A stretch of 64,000 nucleotides of DNA from Cenococcum geophilum 1.58 (Eukaryota > Ascomycota > Dothideomycetes > Gloniales > Gloniaceae), in the NCBI GenBank assembly GCA_001692895.1, contig KV748178.1:2280536-2344535 (forward strand). The letters run 5' to 3'. A program made the position numbers and the translations under genes. Under the pieces are notes generated by a model that saw only the letters and a program-made list of their open reading frames with translations, was not told the DNA's origin and searched no databases. This document shows positions 24,501 to 36,319 of the stretch, one piece after another. Every line of letters starts with the position of its first letter. The stretch's first letter is position 1.

Positions 24501-26200
24501 CATTCAATTTTAAGCGGTGCTCGTTCATCGATTAGCTCTTCAAGCTCTGCGCCATTAACGTGCTTAGGAAGCTGCTCAATAGCGTCAGGTCCTACATGGC
24601 CAAGTATTTTGTGCCATTTTATAGCTGTGGCTCCTACTAGTTTACGGGCCATTCTACTTGGTTAATGTCTTCTTGTTAAGAAGGTCGATTAAGTTGTCGA
24701 ATCTAGGGTAGGCTCTCTGTGCATCAGTGCCCAGTGGCCCCCTAGTCGTTTCGCATAGCATACTGTTTCGCCAGTTGCTAGACAGTAGAGTAAGTTTCGT
24801 CCTAAGTCAAAATGGATATCGTTATCTGTAGCCCTTAATAGTGCTACAATATTTATAAACATAGTGGGTACCAATGCTACATAGGATAGCTTCATCTTTA
24901 AGCTCCCAGTAGGTGTATCAACAGTGATGGTTACTGTTCCGTAAGCTTAAATCTTTTCAAAATTTCCGCCAGCAATCAGGTAGTCGTCTTCTGCAGCTAG
25001 GTAGGAGAAGGTAAAGTCTTCTTAGTTGTTGCAGACGTGGGTATCTACACCAGGGTCGAGTATCCAGGTGTTCTGGAGTTCAAATAGAGTTTAACCAGTA
25101 CTAAACACGGCAGCATGGCTAGTCAGGGTTTTAGAAGGTAGGGTTTTAGAATCAAAATCAATTGTAGATTCTGTGTTCTTCTAATCGTTTTTCTGTTCTC
25201 TTTTTCGAATGAGGTTAACGATGCGTTTAATCCAAGGTGTAGATAAGATCTTTTCTTCTACTTCCTTCTGGACGTCTAGGTTTGGCTTCCATCCCTGAGG
25301 GCGCTTCTGCTCAGCAATGTAGTAGCAGTCGCCGAATCAATGCTTAAGGCCGCATACGCATATCTTATTCCATTTAGAATTGGAATTACCGTTAGAATTC
25401 GCATCTAAATTAGTATTCGAGTTGCCTTATAGGGTTGCAAATGCAGAGCTATTGGCAGTGGTAGCAGAGGATGCTACTTGCTGCATGCGGTAGTGCTCCT
25501 TGAATTCCTCAATAAGATCAATAATAGATGGTGCGGCTTCATCCTTGCGTTCCTTGCGAATAAGGTCTACTTCTAGAGCTCCTGCGAAGCTAGAAGAGAT
25601 AGGTTTGATTGCTTAAACGAAGTCATAGTGTGGCCTAAATCCCTGCACATCTGGTAGCTTCAATTGCTCCGCAAGCTTGTAGACGTTCCGCCAGCTATTT
25701 AACCATTTTTCAATATTCTGCTTTTTATTGTAGGCCTTCAGAGCCGTGTATTAATTAAGGACGTCGTGCTTTCAACCTAATGTGGTAGGAGCTAGAGCTT
25801 TCTTGAGTGCTTATAGCCGATCGTGTACTATGTTAAGGCCGTCGATGAGTGGAAGGTAGGCTACTAATGTAGTGCGAACGATGTAGTTGCTGATATCGTT
25901 TATAGCCTATTTTTTCTTCTGGTGTACGCGTAGATCATCCTTATATTCGGCGTAGAGCTGATTATAGGCAATAAGTTGGTTTAGGTCTAGCTTGGCTATC
26001 AATATAGCATTAGGAAGTACGTCCGCTGGTACAGGTCGATGCGGTGGTTCTAGCTTTAGAAGCTCATCTTTTGTGGATGGGTCAATGTACTACCATACCT
26101 CATTAGTTGTGGCTGTGTCTTGGATAATAAAGAACCACTGTGTCCAATCAGAAGGCTGGTTGAGGATAAGGTTGACTTTTAATTCGTTGGTGGTCGTCAT
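21599..26200 (-). pseudogene. Copia A gag-pol polyprotein, nearly intact frame
   Basis: ATG at 26200 (MTTTNELKVNL) to TGA at 21599 is exactly 1,534 codons in one frame, interrupted by a limited number of stops. Seen in order: Gag; zinc knuckle CVCGLKH.FGDC at about 25331-25366; protease WILDPGVDTHV near 25050 (usually LDSGA); pre-integrase HHCC with KWHKILGHVG and CEVCLISKH (24480-24622); integrase core; RT with YDAVNAF and an intact YVDDI near 22600; RNase H with SDAAF and TRSTTEAELLSL (21900-22090). A few Ns occur at 21710-21724 and 22883. The frame at 21982-22284 is a shadow. Length is normal for a Copia polyprotein. Confidence 0.93.
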
Positions 26201-26469
26201 TTTTAGGATTTTGACAGATCAGGCAGGGTCCAATTGGCGTCTTGGCAGAACCTTATTTTGACGTTCCGAACTCTTAAATTGATTCGTCAGTTCGTTCGTC
26301 GGTTGGGTACGTACGTCAACTAGGGTCAATCGTCCGTTCGTTTGATAGATAAAGAAGCTCGAGACACTTACAAAGGTGATAGAAGTAGTGACTTCTTAAA
26401 TAAGGTGGCAAATTGACTGCTTAACAGATGGTGCAACAGGTAGATTAATCCGATTAATTGGTCAGCAGG

Positions 26470-26491
26470 TAATGCAATCCGGGCTCATAAC
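26470..26491 (-). promoter_or_regulatory. Primer binding site of Copia A
   Basis: The minus strand reads GTTATGAGCCCGGATTGCA immediately inside the 5' LTR. This resembles the anticodon-side half of initiator tRNA-Met used by many Copia elements. The same site lies beside the Copia D right LTR at 38252-38272. Confidence 0.75.
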
Positions 26492-26715
26492 TGTAAGCTT
26501 TGCAGTGCGAAGAATTTAATAAACGACTTAATTGTAAATGTAGCTCTAAAGTATCTATATATACACGAACAAAGGTAGGTCACAAGTACCCCTTAATCTT
26601 ATCCTCAATATAGCCGTAATTGTCATTTTAGGCTAATTAAGGCCGGCTGTAACCATTACGTTTCACAGTAGGTAATACAGCAGTGTCTTTAACGTAGTAC
26701 TGGTAGTCGGTTACA
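26492..26715 (-). repeat. Copia A 5' LTR
   Basis: 224 bp, TGTAAGCTTTGCAG to GTAGTCGGTTACA. Partner of 21236-21459. Confidence 0.95.
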
Positions 26716-26720
26716 GAATA

Positions 26721-28559
26721 TATAGCATCTAGTAGTATACTATAGTTGGAAGATAATACTACTAAAGTTAAACTATAACATCTATAATAAGGAGTTATTA
26801 GGTATAGTTATAGCACTTAAGAAATAAAGAGCGTTTTTATAAGGCATAGAGAAACTATTTATAGTTAAGACAGATTATAAAAACCTAATAGGGTTCCTAA
26901 TAACAAAAGAACTTAATTAGAGATAGGTTAGATGGATAAAGATGCTTATAAAATACCATTTTAAGATTTAGTATACTAAGGGCACTAAAAATATAAGAGC
27001 TAACGCGCTAAGTAAAAAGGCTAAATTATAAAATAATAAGAAACTATAGGGGCAATATTACACAAAAATAAAGATAAATTAATTAAATATAATTATTTAA
27101 GGATTATAGTAACCTAAAAATATAAGTTACTAAAAAGTAATTAGACTAGAAAAATCTAAGAGATATAGTTTAAGAACCCAGATATAGAGCAGTATAAGAA
27201 TCAAGAAGTGACGTATATACTAAAGGGTATTATAGAAGAATTTATTAAAGAATTCTATAAGGGAATAATATAAGAATATAGCAGAGCTATAGGCTTAGTA
27301 TTAAGACTCTAAGAGGAGTATATTATTTATAAAATCTAGGAACTAATAAGGAAAGTTACTAAAAAATATCTAGATTGCTAGAGAATAAGCTAATAAGGTA
27401 TAAGCCGTATAGAAAGCTATAGCCTATTAAGACACTAGAAAGACAATAGGAGGTTATATTATAGGACTTTATTATAAAGTTACTAAGGTTAAAAGATCTA
27501 GTTACTAGATAAGAGTATAATATAATCTTAGTAATAGTAAATAAAGTAACTAAATAAGGCTACTTTATAGCATATATAGAAGAAATCTTAGTAGAGGATA
27601 TCGCTAAAATCTATATTAAGGAAGTATTTATAAGATATAGAGTATTAAGTAAAATTATATTAGATAGAAATCTAAAATTTATAGGGGGATTTTGGGAGGT
27701 ATTTTTCGCGGAATAAGGAGTTTGCGTAGTAATATTAATGGCATATTATCCATAGATAGACGGATAAACGGAAAGATTAAATTAAACGCTAGAATAGTAT
27801 CTAAGATATTATATTAATTACGTATAAAATAATTAGGTATTATTACTACTAGTTATATAGTTTATATATAATATAACACTATAGGAAGGTATAGAGATGT
27901 TACTATTTTAGGCAAATTACGGATATAAGCCTAAAATATTGTTATTACTAAAATAAGTAAAGAAAATAAGTAGTATAGCTAAGTAGAGAATAGAGACTCT
28001 AATAAATCTTTATAAGGACCTTTATTTTATAATAAAATTAGTATAAAATAAAATAAAAAGGTACTATAATACTAAGAGATTTAAGGGACTAGATCTTAAG
28101 GAGGGAGATAAAGTATAGCTATTATATAAAAAATTTATAAGTTAACAACTAAGTAAAAGCTAGATTACGTTAAACTAGGACTATTTAAAATTATAGCTAA
28201 GATTTTAGAAGTTATATATAGACTTAACTTACTAATAAAAATAAAGATCTACCCTATATAGTATATTATAATACTAGAGCTAGCGTATAGAGATATAGAG
28301 CTACTAATTTATAAAGTAGATATATATAGAGGACAAAAGAAAGACAAATAGTAGGTTTTAAAGATTATTAGTTATAAGGATATTAATAATAAAATATAGT
28401 ATAAAGTAAAGTGGATAGGCTATAATAAGACTACCTAGAAGCTACTATAGAACTTAAAAAATGCTATAGAAAAGGTATAGGAGTATTAGAGGAGAATAGA
28501 TTAGGTAATATTAAGAAGGAGCTAAAAATAAAAGGATTAGTTAAAGGTAATAGAGGAGC
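26721..28559 (+). pseudogene. Gypsy A RNase H, integrase and chromodomain
   Basis: Follows directly after Copia A. RNase H reads VVYYSWK, ELNYNIYNKELLGIV and KTDYKNL (about 26735-26890). The integrase lies at about 27180-28100 with decayed zinc-binding and core motifs, in more than one apparent frame because of either local shifts or my reading. The chromodomain is at about 28300-28480: YKVKWIGYNKTT.KLLQNLKNA, matching KW.GY..TTWEPLENL. By family, chromodomains guide integration to H3K9-methylated heterochromatin, which fits a repeat-dense block. Confidence 0.82.
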
Positions 28560-28990
28560 CGGGATATCTAAAGGATCTACCACCGGCGTATAAATTGTTT
28601 CCGCCTCTTCCTAATTAGAATTCTTTTTAGCCTCCTTAGCCTTAAGCTTAGAGAGACCTTATTTAACTAGGCGTAGCTCTTTAGAGCGCACCTTCTTATA
28701 AACTTTTACTAGGTAAAATAATTGAGTATAAGTATCTAGTTAAGCCTTTAGAGCCTAGGACGCTTTATTAAAGTAATATTAAACCTTAACTAGGGCCTTA
28801 GCTAGCTTATCCTCTAGTTTTTTAGCCGCTACTAAGATATAAGACCCTATAGTAAATTAGATAAAGAACTAGATAATTATAAAGAATTATAAAACGTATA
28901 TACTTAGTATTAGAAATAGATTAAATAGTATAGAATAATTATATATTTGCTTATATACACTTAGTATAAAAAGAAGGTTGGCGACTAAAT
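28560..28990 (-). pseudogene. Frame antisense to Gypsy A, conserved with Gypsy B
   Basis: On the minus strand between the pol end and the 3' LTR, a Lys/Leu/Glu-rich coiled-coil-like frame includes GSYILVAAKKLEDKLAKAL and VKVYKKVRSKELRLV, with only TAA/TAG breaks. The same frame lies antisense in Gypsy B (46760-47150). The two share QF..QF..GSY and VYKKV.SKE/K with synonymous third-base changes, so the antisense reading was probably translated. I do not recognise the protein. Copia E (29018) interrupts the region just upstream of this frame. Confidence 0.5.
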
Positions 28991-29017
28991 AAAGCCGCGA
29001 TTATAATATATACTAAC

Positions 29018-29209
29018 TGTTGGGAATAAAGGTAAATGGTCACCATATAAGGCATATTGCCGTCATATATGGCAAGTTGCCATCACGTGCCGCCGCGGCA
29101 CTAGCGTAGTGAGGAACCTTAAGTTCTTTACCCCTTTCTTTAAGAACAATAACAATTATCATACTATCTACGAACCGTAGCTACGTGATATCCCCTTATA
29201 GGTCCAACA
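29018..29209 (+). repeat. Copia E 5' LTR
   Basis: 192 bp, TGTTGGGAATAAAGG to GGTCCAACA. Inside it, CCGCCGCGGCAC is a short palindromic GC block shared with the 3' LTR. Confidence 0.95.
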
Positions 29210-29569
29210 CTGATTAGTGGTTAACTTCACAGTTATACTATAGAACAGCTAGGTATTTACCAAGAAGAGATGAGCCACTATACCAGTGCTACTCGTGCTA
29301 AGGGAAGCTGTCTTTTGAGGTTAAAACTGGTCCTAAACCTTAAATAGAACTCTTCTATAAATCTAAGGATTTAAAGGCCAGAACTGGTCCTAAGCCTTCC
29401 CCAGATTATAGATTCTTGCGTCTATTACGCAGAATAATACGCTTTATAAGTCTTCGCGATTTAAGGCTAGAACTAGTCCTAAGCCCTATAATCGCAAATA
29501 TATGTTATAAACGCGTACTAAATAACAATCCCTATACCACTAATATCCCCTTCCTCTAAAGATATAACT

Positions 29570-32500
29570 ATGGCCACTCTAAACGACTAGAGAGACTCCT
29601 TACTACTAGGGGTAGCTATATACGCGAAACTTATTAATAAAGATTAGGACGCATTTACCTTTAATATAATAACCTATACCATAAAACAAGTTAACGGCTT
29701 TTTTTTACACTATATTCTATTTTACTAAGATAGCTACTATACCGATTTATAGTTATGGGAATACTTTAGGGAGGATTTTATAGGATGGACCGCCGATACT
29801 TAGGCACTTAGTAATATTAATATTATTTAAGATTTTCAAGACTCCCTTTAAAGAAATGGGGTGTATGTTACTAAGGACGGTAACCTAATTACTAGTAATA
29901 TTTACGCCGTTCTTACTAGTATAGAAGAACCAGTATAGATGGAAGCTAAGATTATACATTAACTATAAAAACCTAAAACTAACCTATATTCTTTAAAAGG
30001 CAACTTTAATTTAGAATGAAACCCCTAGAACGCTACTCTCCCACCTAAAGGTACTCTCCCACCTAGAGGTGCTCTTTCTCTACCTCTATTACCTCTAACT
30101 CCTCTATCTTAGCCAACTGATAAGCCTCTATCTTAAGAAGTTATAAATCTAATAAAGGTATATTTAGACGAAGAGAAGAAGTTTAGAGGAGAATTATATA
30201 ATATGCTTGGAGTAAAACTATAGGTCTTTTATAACTGCTACAATAAGGTTAAAATTTAACGCCACTAGTTCTATTATGCTTTCTCTATTATATTAAAGGG
30301 ATGGGCGGCGACGTTTTATTACAACTATATTATAAGTAAAAACTATAGCTTTAATATAATGCTTTAGCTTACTAGAGCCTACTTTAAAACTAATAAGAAC
30401 CGCTAACTCTATATATCTAAATAGCGGAAGACTATATTTTAGAGAGTTATCGCTTTTAACTTAATAATAACTTGCCTAGAGTATTTTTAACTACTCTTTA
30501 ATAAACTCTAGAAAATTTAATATAGTTTTACCGAAACCTACTAAAATAAGAATAGTCTAAGGGACTAGGTTATTTTAGTATGCCGTAGCGTTCCTAAGTG
30601 CAACTTGGCGCTATATAAACCTATAGATATATTTAAAGGAGTATATGCTAAACTACGCTCTGCTATAGGCACTATAATATAAATATAAGAACCCTAATAA
30701 TTCTATACCGAAACCCCTATTTAAACCAGGATTCTAGACTAATATAATTATAACTAAACTAATTAAATATATAGTAGCTGGAGTAGGGGATATAGTAGAG
30801 GGTATAATTAACGTTAACTATAAAGCAATTATAGAGGTCCTTATAGAGGTTTATTTCGGAACAACCGTTAAAAAAAGTGCTATATTTATAAGAAGCTAAA
30901 TTGCTAATTAAATAGATACTCTCTTAATAAGTAAAAGGAGGTATATAATAAGTTCTAATAAAGTGCGAGAAACGTTAGAAATTATAAGGTTACTATAGCT
31001 TACTTCTAAAGCTTTCTAATCTAATATAAAGGTATAAAAGACCTTAAGGATAAGGTTAATAAGGCCGAATAGCTCCTTATAGATATAGATATTAAGGACT
31101 ACTCTCCTAACTAATACTTTACTAAGTATAGTAAGGTAAATGGTATATAAACCGTCGCTATCCTTAATAACTAATCTACGTTCCATTCTGTTATAAAGTT
31201 AGATATTTTTAACGAGCTAAAGGAAAGTTCCGCGTTTTCCTTTAATAATAGATACTTAGTGAACGTCTTCTATAATATTATGCTAGATACTAGAGCCGTA
31301 GGAGTATCTATAGTAGGAGAACCTTAAGTTTAAGCTTTTTAGTAGCTTAATAGCTCTGTTTAAATCGACTAATTAATGGCAGGCTAATATATAATTTGCT
31401 TTAGTAAGGGTACTATAATCTCTTTTGGCACAATTAAGGTCCAAACCCTATTAGGATATATTACCTTCTATATTATTCCCGCGAACACCCCGTTCCTATT
31501 CTATATCCAAAATATAAATAAATTAGGCGTTAAGCTTAATAACCTTAAGAATATGCTTATTTAGGGAGATAATTGGGTGCCCGTTATACGCAAGTAGGGT
31601 TACCCTTAGTTGCTCCTCCAATAACTAAAAAGGAGCGTTGCTTAGAGTTACTTAACCGAGTTAGAGCTACGTTAACTATACTATTGTTTTAGCTACCTAT
31701 CTGTTTATTAATTGCTTAGGGTTCTTTAGTAAGTAGGCTATAAAGTTAAGGTTAAGGTAATTAAGCATTTTATAAAGTACTGCTATTACTGCTAAATAAA
31801 CTAGAAGTCCCCTAGCTAATTTAAGTTTACCCTTAAAGATAACTACGACTTTAACTTCTATATTATTATTAATGTTATATATCTTAGTAGTAAGCCAGTA
31901 CTCTAAGTTGTTAACTTCTTAACCTCCTTTTAAGCCGCACGATTCTTAAAGGATATATTAGCTAGGAACATATGGGATATCCTTTAGTTATACTAGATTA
32001 ATGTTTACCTAAAACCCCCTAATTAAATCGTCTACGATGTAGGAAAAAACTTCTTATCTATAGAGTTCTAATAATAGATAAAGGTAATGGCAATTAAGGT
32101 TAAGAAAGTCCCCGTTAAGGCGCATAATAGTATTAGAAAAGTAGAATGATATTATACACTATTACGCCAAGTGTATAAGATTATTTCTTTAGAACCAGAG
32201 GATGCTAGTAAAGAGCTTATCTTATAGATGGCTGTTAAGGCTATTAACGATTCCGCTGGTCTAGATAGGCTTATACCTACGTTACTAGTCTTTAGTGCCT
32301 ACCCTTAAATAACTAATAATTCTCTACTATCTCCCTTTATTATATAATGAGCTAAGGCTATCCGCAAAGTAATAAAAGAGGTGCGACGTCTCTACGCCAC
32401 GCGCTAAGTTAACAACGCACTAGGAATAAGAAATGGCCTAAATACCTTAACTACGCTTAATTTGCCACTCTAATCTAAAGTATAGGTATAGCGTAAGAAG

Positions 32501-34492
32501 GGAGGATAGTTAGGCCCACATAAACTTATTATAAGTAATGGTTAAACTTGCACTCTTTAGATGCCCTATAGACCCACTTAATTCCACTTAACTGTTGTTA
32601 AGCCCTACTATAGGAATAATAGTTCTAAGCCTTTATAGGATACCCTAGAGGATACCCTAGAGAATGCCCTAAAGGATACCCTAGAGGAGAACTATAATTA
32701 ATATGCTCTAGAAGGAGACTATAATTCTAATATAATTGTAGCAGATGTGCCGCAACTATAACGCGGTAGAGGTCGCCTAAAAGGATTATAAAATTGCTAA
32801 CACCTTGTTGATTTTGAAGAGTAATTTGTTACCGCTATTAAAAGTAGAGATAAGTTATTAATGGCCTTTATAACAGCTAAAGAGAAGGCTGACTTTAAGC
32901 TCGCAAAATAGCTCTAAAAGAAAGGCCGTATTATAACTTTAGGAGCTCCTTTCTAAGCATCTAATAAGTAGGAAATTAACGGTCTTATTATAAGAGGAGT
33001 TTTTAAATTCGAGAAGTATGACCCTACTAAGTTTAATAAAGTTTGTATCTTTAAGTTAAGAATAGTTAACGAGATTAAAGGCAAAGCTACTGACGCCCTA
33101 TTTAAGAAATTAAGACTTATTATCTAAGGCTACAACGACGATAGTAAGGAGGTAATTCTTACGTAGTCTCCCACAATTTAATAAGCTAGTTAGTGAGTTA
33201 TTGTTACGCTAGCTCCCTCCTTAATAAAGAATAGAATAGCGGTTTATTTGCGAGATATTACTTAAGCCTATACCCAGTTAAAGACGCATCTTTAGCGCTT
33301 AATATTAGTATACCTTCTAGAGCAAATTCGCTACCAGTATTCTGAAGATATAATTATAGTTGTGCTTAAGCCATTATATAGGATTGCAGAGGCAGAAACT
33401 TACTGGTGGGCTACCTACAGTAAGCACTATAAAGAGAAGCTTTTAATAACTACTTCTATATTTAATCCCTACTTCCTTATTATAACTACGGGAACTCTAT
33501 TTAGAATTGTTGGCATATAAACTAATAATATAATTATCTTAGGAGACGACTAATTCTTAGCTCTTAAAGAAGATAAGCTAGTAAAGGCAAATCTTATAGC
33601 AAAGCTAAAGGAAAAGCTTAGTTTAATAATACTATTACTCTTTAATGGATGCATCCTCTCCCTAAATAAGGATTCTATTGCTCTACGCCAAAAGGGTTAA
33701 GGTAAGAAGATTAACGTTATTAACGCTAATTCTCTAAAGTAAGGATATATGGAGCAACGCGCTCGCGGAGCTTATATTGCTTCTATCTATTAACCTAAGG
33801 CTTTATTTAATCTCTCTATTGCCGCCTAATACTAGGAACCAACTAAGGATAATATCCTTGCTTTAAATAAGCATCTTTTCTAGTAAATAAACCATCTTAA
33901 TTGGGGACTACTCTACGTGCCTATTAATCTTCCTACTACTAAGCTCTTTATATTTGTTAATAGATTGTTTATAAATAATAAAGATTTTAGCTCCTAGTTG
34001 GGATATAAGATTATTATCGCGAATAAATTTACTAGAGAGAATAACTTCACAATCTATGGCAATCTTATCTATTAGAGCTTAACTAAGAGTAAGCGCGTTA
34101 CCCGAAGTGTTTTGGCGTTAGAGATATATAAAATGGTTAGCGGAGTTAATATAGTAATTATAATTAGAACTACCCTAAAGATAATTATAGATTGACTCGA
34201 ACTTCCTATTATCCCTATAATCGTGTGCACCGACTTATATTCCTTCTACAAGTATTTAGTTAAGCTTGGTACTATAAAAGAAAAGCGCCTTATAATTGAT
34301 ATTATGGTACTTTAGCAATTCTACGAGCGTTAAGAACTCTTTAAGATTTAATAGATTAATGGCTAAGATAACCTAGCAAATATAATAACGAAGGCGAACC
34401 CAAACAAGGCATTAGAGATATTTGTTAATATAAATACTCTACGTATACGAGTTAAAGGTTAGGTTAAAAGGGAGTCCCTAGAAATTTCTTAG
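29570..34492 (+). pseudogene. Copia E gag-pol polyprotein, RIP-disrupted
   Basis: ATG at 29570 (MATLND) to TAG at 34492 is exactly 1,641 codons with no net frame change; breaks are TAA/TAG. Gag ends in a knuckle of the fungal Copia type near 30872-30930, KKCYIYKKLNCQLNRYS, with Cys and His partly changed to Tyr. The protease reads IMLDTRAVGVSIVG near 31285 (usually DTGA). The integrase zinc part reads KYCYYC near 31778, with core residues around 31850-32150. RT has RDITQAYTQS (33255-33285). RNase H is followed by a C-terminus with NLANIITK (about 34365). Length is normal for the family. The stop at 34490 could itself be a mutated Trp or Gln codon. Confidence 0.88.
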
Positions 34493-34852
34493 TCACGTAA
34501 GGTCTTAAAATGTCCAGGAACTTCGACTGGTAGTTAAAGTTGTCTAATTGGTCAGATTCTCTTACTAAGACTTTTTTAGAGGGGGAGCCTGACTTAATCT
34601 AGCCAATTAGGATTTTCCATCCCTGGGATAGAAAATCGCTATTGGCTCGCTTACCGCTAGCGCCTTAGCGGCCCTATTAACAAGATACCTACCCATAACT
34701 TATAAGTAAGAAAGCACCACATACTAAGAGGCAAATTTTGGGATAGCGAGACTTATATTACAATGGCAATAGTAAGTAAGGAGGATTAATTTTGTTCCGC
34801 TAGTTGAGCGGTATATATATATAGATGGCAACCATAAAAGAAGAGTTGCCAG
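34493..34852 (+). other. Copia E 3' untranslated region
   Basis: No gene. Contains a purine tract AGAGGGGGAG near 34577 and a block (about 34510-34640) that recurs inverted at about 35995-36140. A TATA-rich stretch (34811-34824) precedes the right LTR. Confidence 0.5.
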
Positions 34853-35044
34853 TGTTGGGAATAAAGGCAAATGGTTACCATATAAGGCATATTGCCGTCA
34901 CGTGTGGCAAGTTGCTATTACGTGCTGCCGCGGCACTAGCGTGGTGAGGAACCTTAAGTTTCTTACCCCTTTCTTCAAGAATAACAACAATTATCATACT
35001 ATCTACGAACCGTAGCTACGTGATATCCCCTTATGAGTCCAACA
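34853..35044 (+). repeat. Copia E 3' LTR
   Basis: 192 bp partner of 29018-29209. The differences are transitions. Confidence 0.95.
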
Positions 35045-35049
35045 CTAAC

Positions 35050-35265
35050 TTCTTCTCTATATAATAAGAATAGGACGGTATAACTTTATTAAATAAAAAA
35101 TATTAATATTACTAGCTAGTTATAATAATTAGATGTAAAAGATCTAATAAAAGGTATTAGAAATAATAAAGGATATTAAATTAGAAATGGGAATACTATA
35201 CCTCTAGTAAATAACTTAAAGATAGGAGATATCTTTAAGGATAAAAATAGAGAGGAGGGGGATAG
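35050..35265 (+). other. Gypsy A 3' untranslated segment with polypurine tract
   Basis: Resumes Gypsy A after Copia E. It aligns with the Gypsy B segment beside its left LTR (from 46502). AGAGAGGAGGGGGATAG (35249-35265) abuts the LTR as polypurine tract. Confidence 0.75.
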
Positions 35266-35652
35266 TATTACGGACCTTATATTGGCAGTAGTATAACTAC
35301 TAAAAAGAGATATAAATAGGTTAGTTAAAATAGTATAGGAGGCACTAAAACCAATTAAGCTATAAAATAAAGGGTAACTAAGTTATATAGCTAGTTACGT
35401 TATAAGTTTAAAATATAGAAATATCAAAATATAGGAACGCGATATACTAACATACTAATATACCAACGTACTTAGTATATTTCTTAGGCGTAGTATTATA
35501 TATTTAAAGAACTACAGTCCCTACCTAGATAGTTCTCTTCTTTATAGTAAATCTTAAAATATAATTAGAGTTAATCTATTAGGCAACCACTCTACTAGTT
35601 ATTATTACATTATTAACTTCTTATTTACCTATATACCTAACCTATACTAATA
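35266..35652 (+). repeat. Gypsy A 3' LTR, truncated at its right end
   Basis: Matches 11143-11510 with transitions, then stops near CCTAACCTATA. The last 35-40 bp present in the 5' LTR (with GTAGTTCC and CTTTATTATA) are missing. The exact breakpoint is uncertain by several bases. Confidence 0.75.
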
Positions 35653-36319
35653 ACTTATACTATTTTACGCATATGCTATATAGATAATATATAAGGCTAA
35701 AATATAGGTTAGTAGCGGGTCTAATAGGTATATAGCCTTACCGTCCTAATCTAGCTATATNTAAATAACCTATAACCTACCCGTAAAGTATATACGGCGC
35801 TATACTAGTATAGCGTAAGGCTAAAGTAGGGTTAGTAGCGGATTTAATAGGTATATAGCCTTACCGTCTACAAATCTGGCTATATATAAATAACCTATAA
35901 CCTACCTATAAGGTACTAGCGACCTACCTATATAAGCGAGCTTTAGAATATTTCTGGTCTACTAAATTTAGGTAATAGTATTAAGCTTCACTGGCTCTAC
36001 CTATTAAATGGACTAATTAGGATTTTCTATACCGGGTATATAAAATCGCTACTAGCTTAGTTAAATGCGGGGGAGTCTTAGTAAGGCAAATCTAACCAAT
36101 TAAACAACTTTAACCGCTGGTTAAAGTTCCTTAATATCTTCACGCCGCGTATATATACTACCTATCTCTCTATACGTAAAATTAAAACACTCTTTCCCCT
36201 CCAAATTTTTTCCTTACTAAGGTTTTTTATAGGGTTTTATTAAGGCTTAAGTATATAAAGGATTAGGAACGACCCTTTTTAAAGGGGGGGGTATTATTAG
36301 ATAAAACCTAAGTAGATAG
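35653..36319. other. Decayed sequence, partly related to the Copia E 3' region in inverse orientation
   Basis: No open gene. About 35995-36140, reverse-complemented, matches 34510-34670 (GTTAAAGTTG.CTAATTGGT and CCTTACTAAGACT blocks), so a related Copia-type element lay here on the minus strand. It continues after Copia D at 38485. One N at 35761. Confidence 0.5.
35695..35915. repeat. Imperfect direct duplication of about 95 bp
   Basis: GGTTAGTAGCGGGTCTAATA through AAATAACCTATAACCTACC occurs at 35703-35801 and again at 35829-35914 with transitions and small length changes. Confidence 0.8.

Larger units (their letters stand above)
21236..26715 (-). mobile_element. Complete Copia retrotransposon (Copia A), lightly RIPped
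   Basis: 5,480 bp with two 224-bp LTRs, exact duplication GAATA (21231-21235 and 26716-26720), polypurine tract next to the left LTR and an initiator-tRNA-Met-type primer site next to the right LTR. The two LTRs differ at five positions that I can count, all transitions. Much of gag-pol is still open, unlike its host Gypsy A, so this insertion is younger or escaped most RIP. Copia C and Copia D belong to the same family. Confidence 0.96.
29018..35044 (+). mobile_element. Complete Copia-type retrotransposon (Copia E), RIP-inactivated
   Basis: 6,027 bp with two 192-bp LTRs (TGTTGGGAATA to GGTCCAACA or GAGTCCAACA) and an exact duplication CTAAC (29013-29017 and 35045-35049). Order is Gag, protease, integrase, RT, RNase H on the plus strand. 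It sits in the 3' non-pol part of Gypsy A. It is a third Copia family, distinct from Copia A and B. About 350 bp separate pol from the right LTR. Confidence 0.95.
11143..35652 (+). mobile_element. Chromodomain Gypsy retrotransposon (Gypsy A) with three nested insertions
   Basis: The 5' LTR is at 11143-11563 and a 3' LTR truncated on its right is at 35266-35652. Excluding LINE A, Copia A, Copia E and their duplicated target bases, about 7.7 kb remains, close to the 7.96 kb of Gypsy B. Order on the plus strand: Gag with CCHC, protease, RT, RNase H, integrase, chromodomain, an antisense frame, polypurine tract, LTR. This is the Ty3/Gypsy order with the chromovirus C-terminus. I see no convincing target duplication, because the 3' LTR lacks its last part. 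Heavy RIP throughout. Confidence 0.9.

Noticed and set aside
26470..26491. tRNA gene
   Set aside because: Only a half-tRNA-like stretch in the primer-site position of an LTR element; no cloverleaf around it. I found no tRNA or rRNA gene in the window.
11138..35660. Target duplication for Gypsy A
   Set aside because: TTAGA on the left has no clear partner on the right, because the 3' LTR is truncated.
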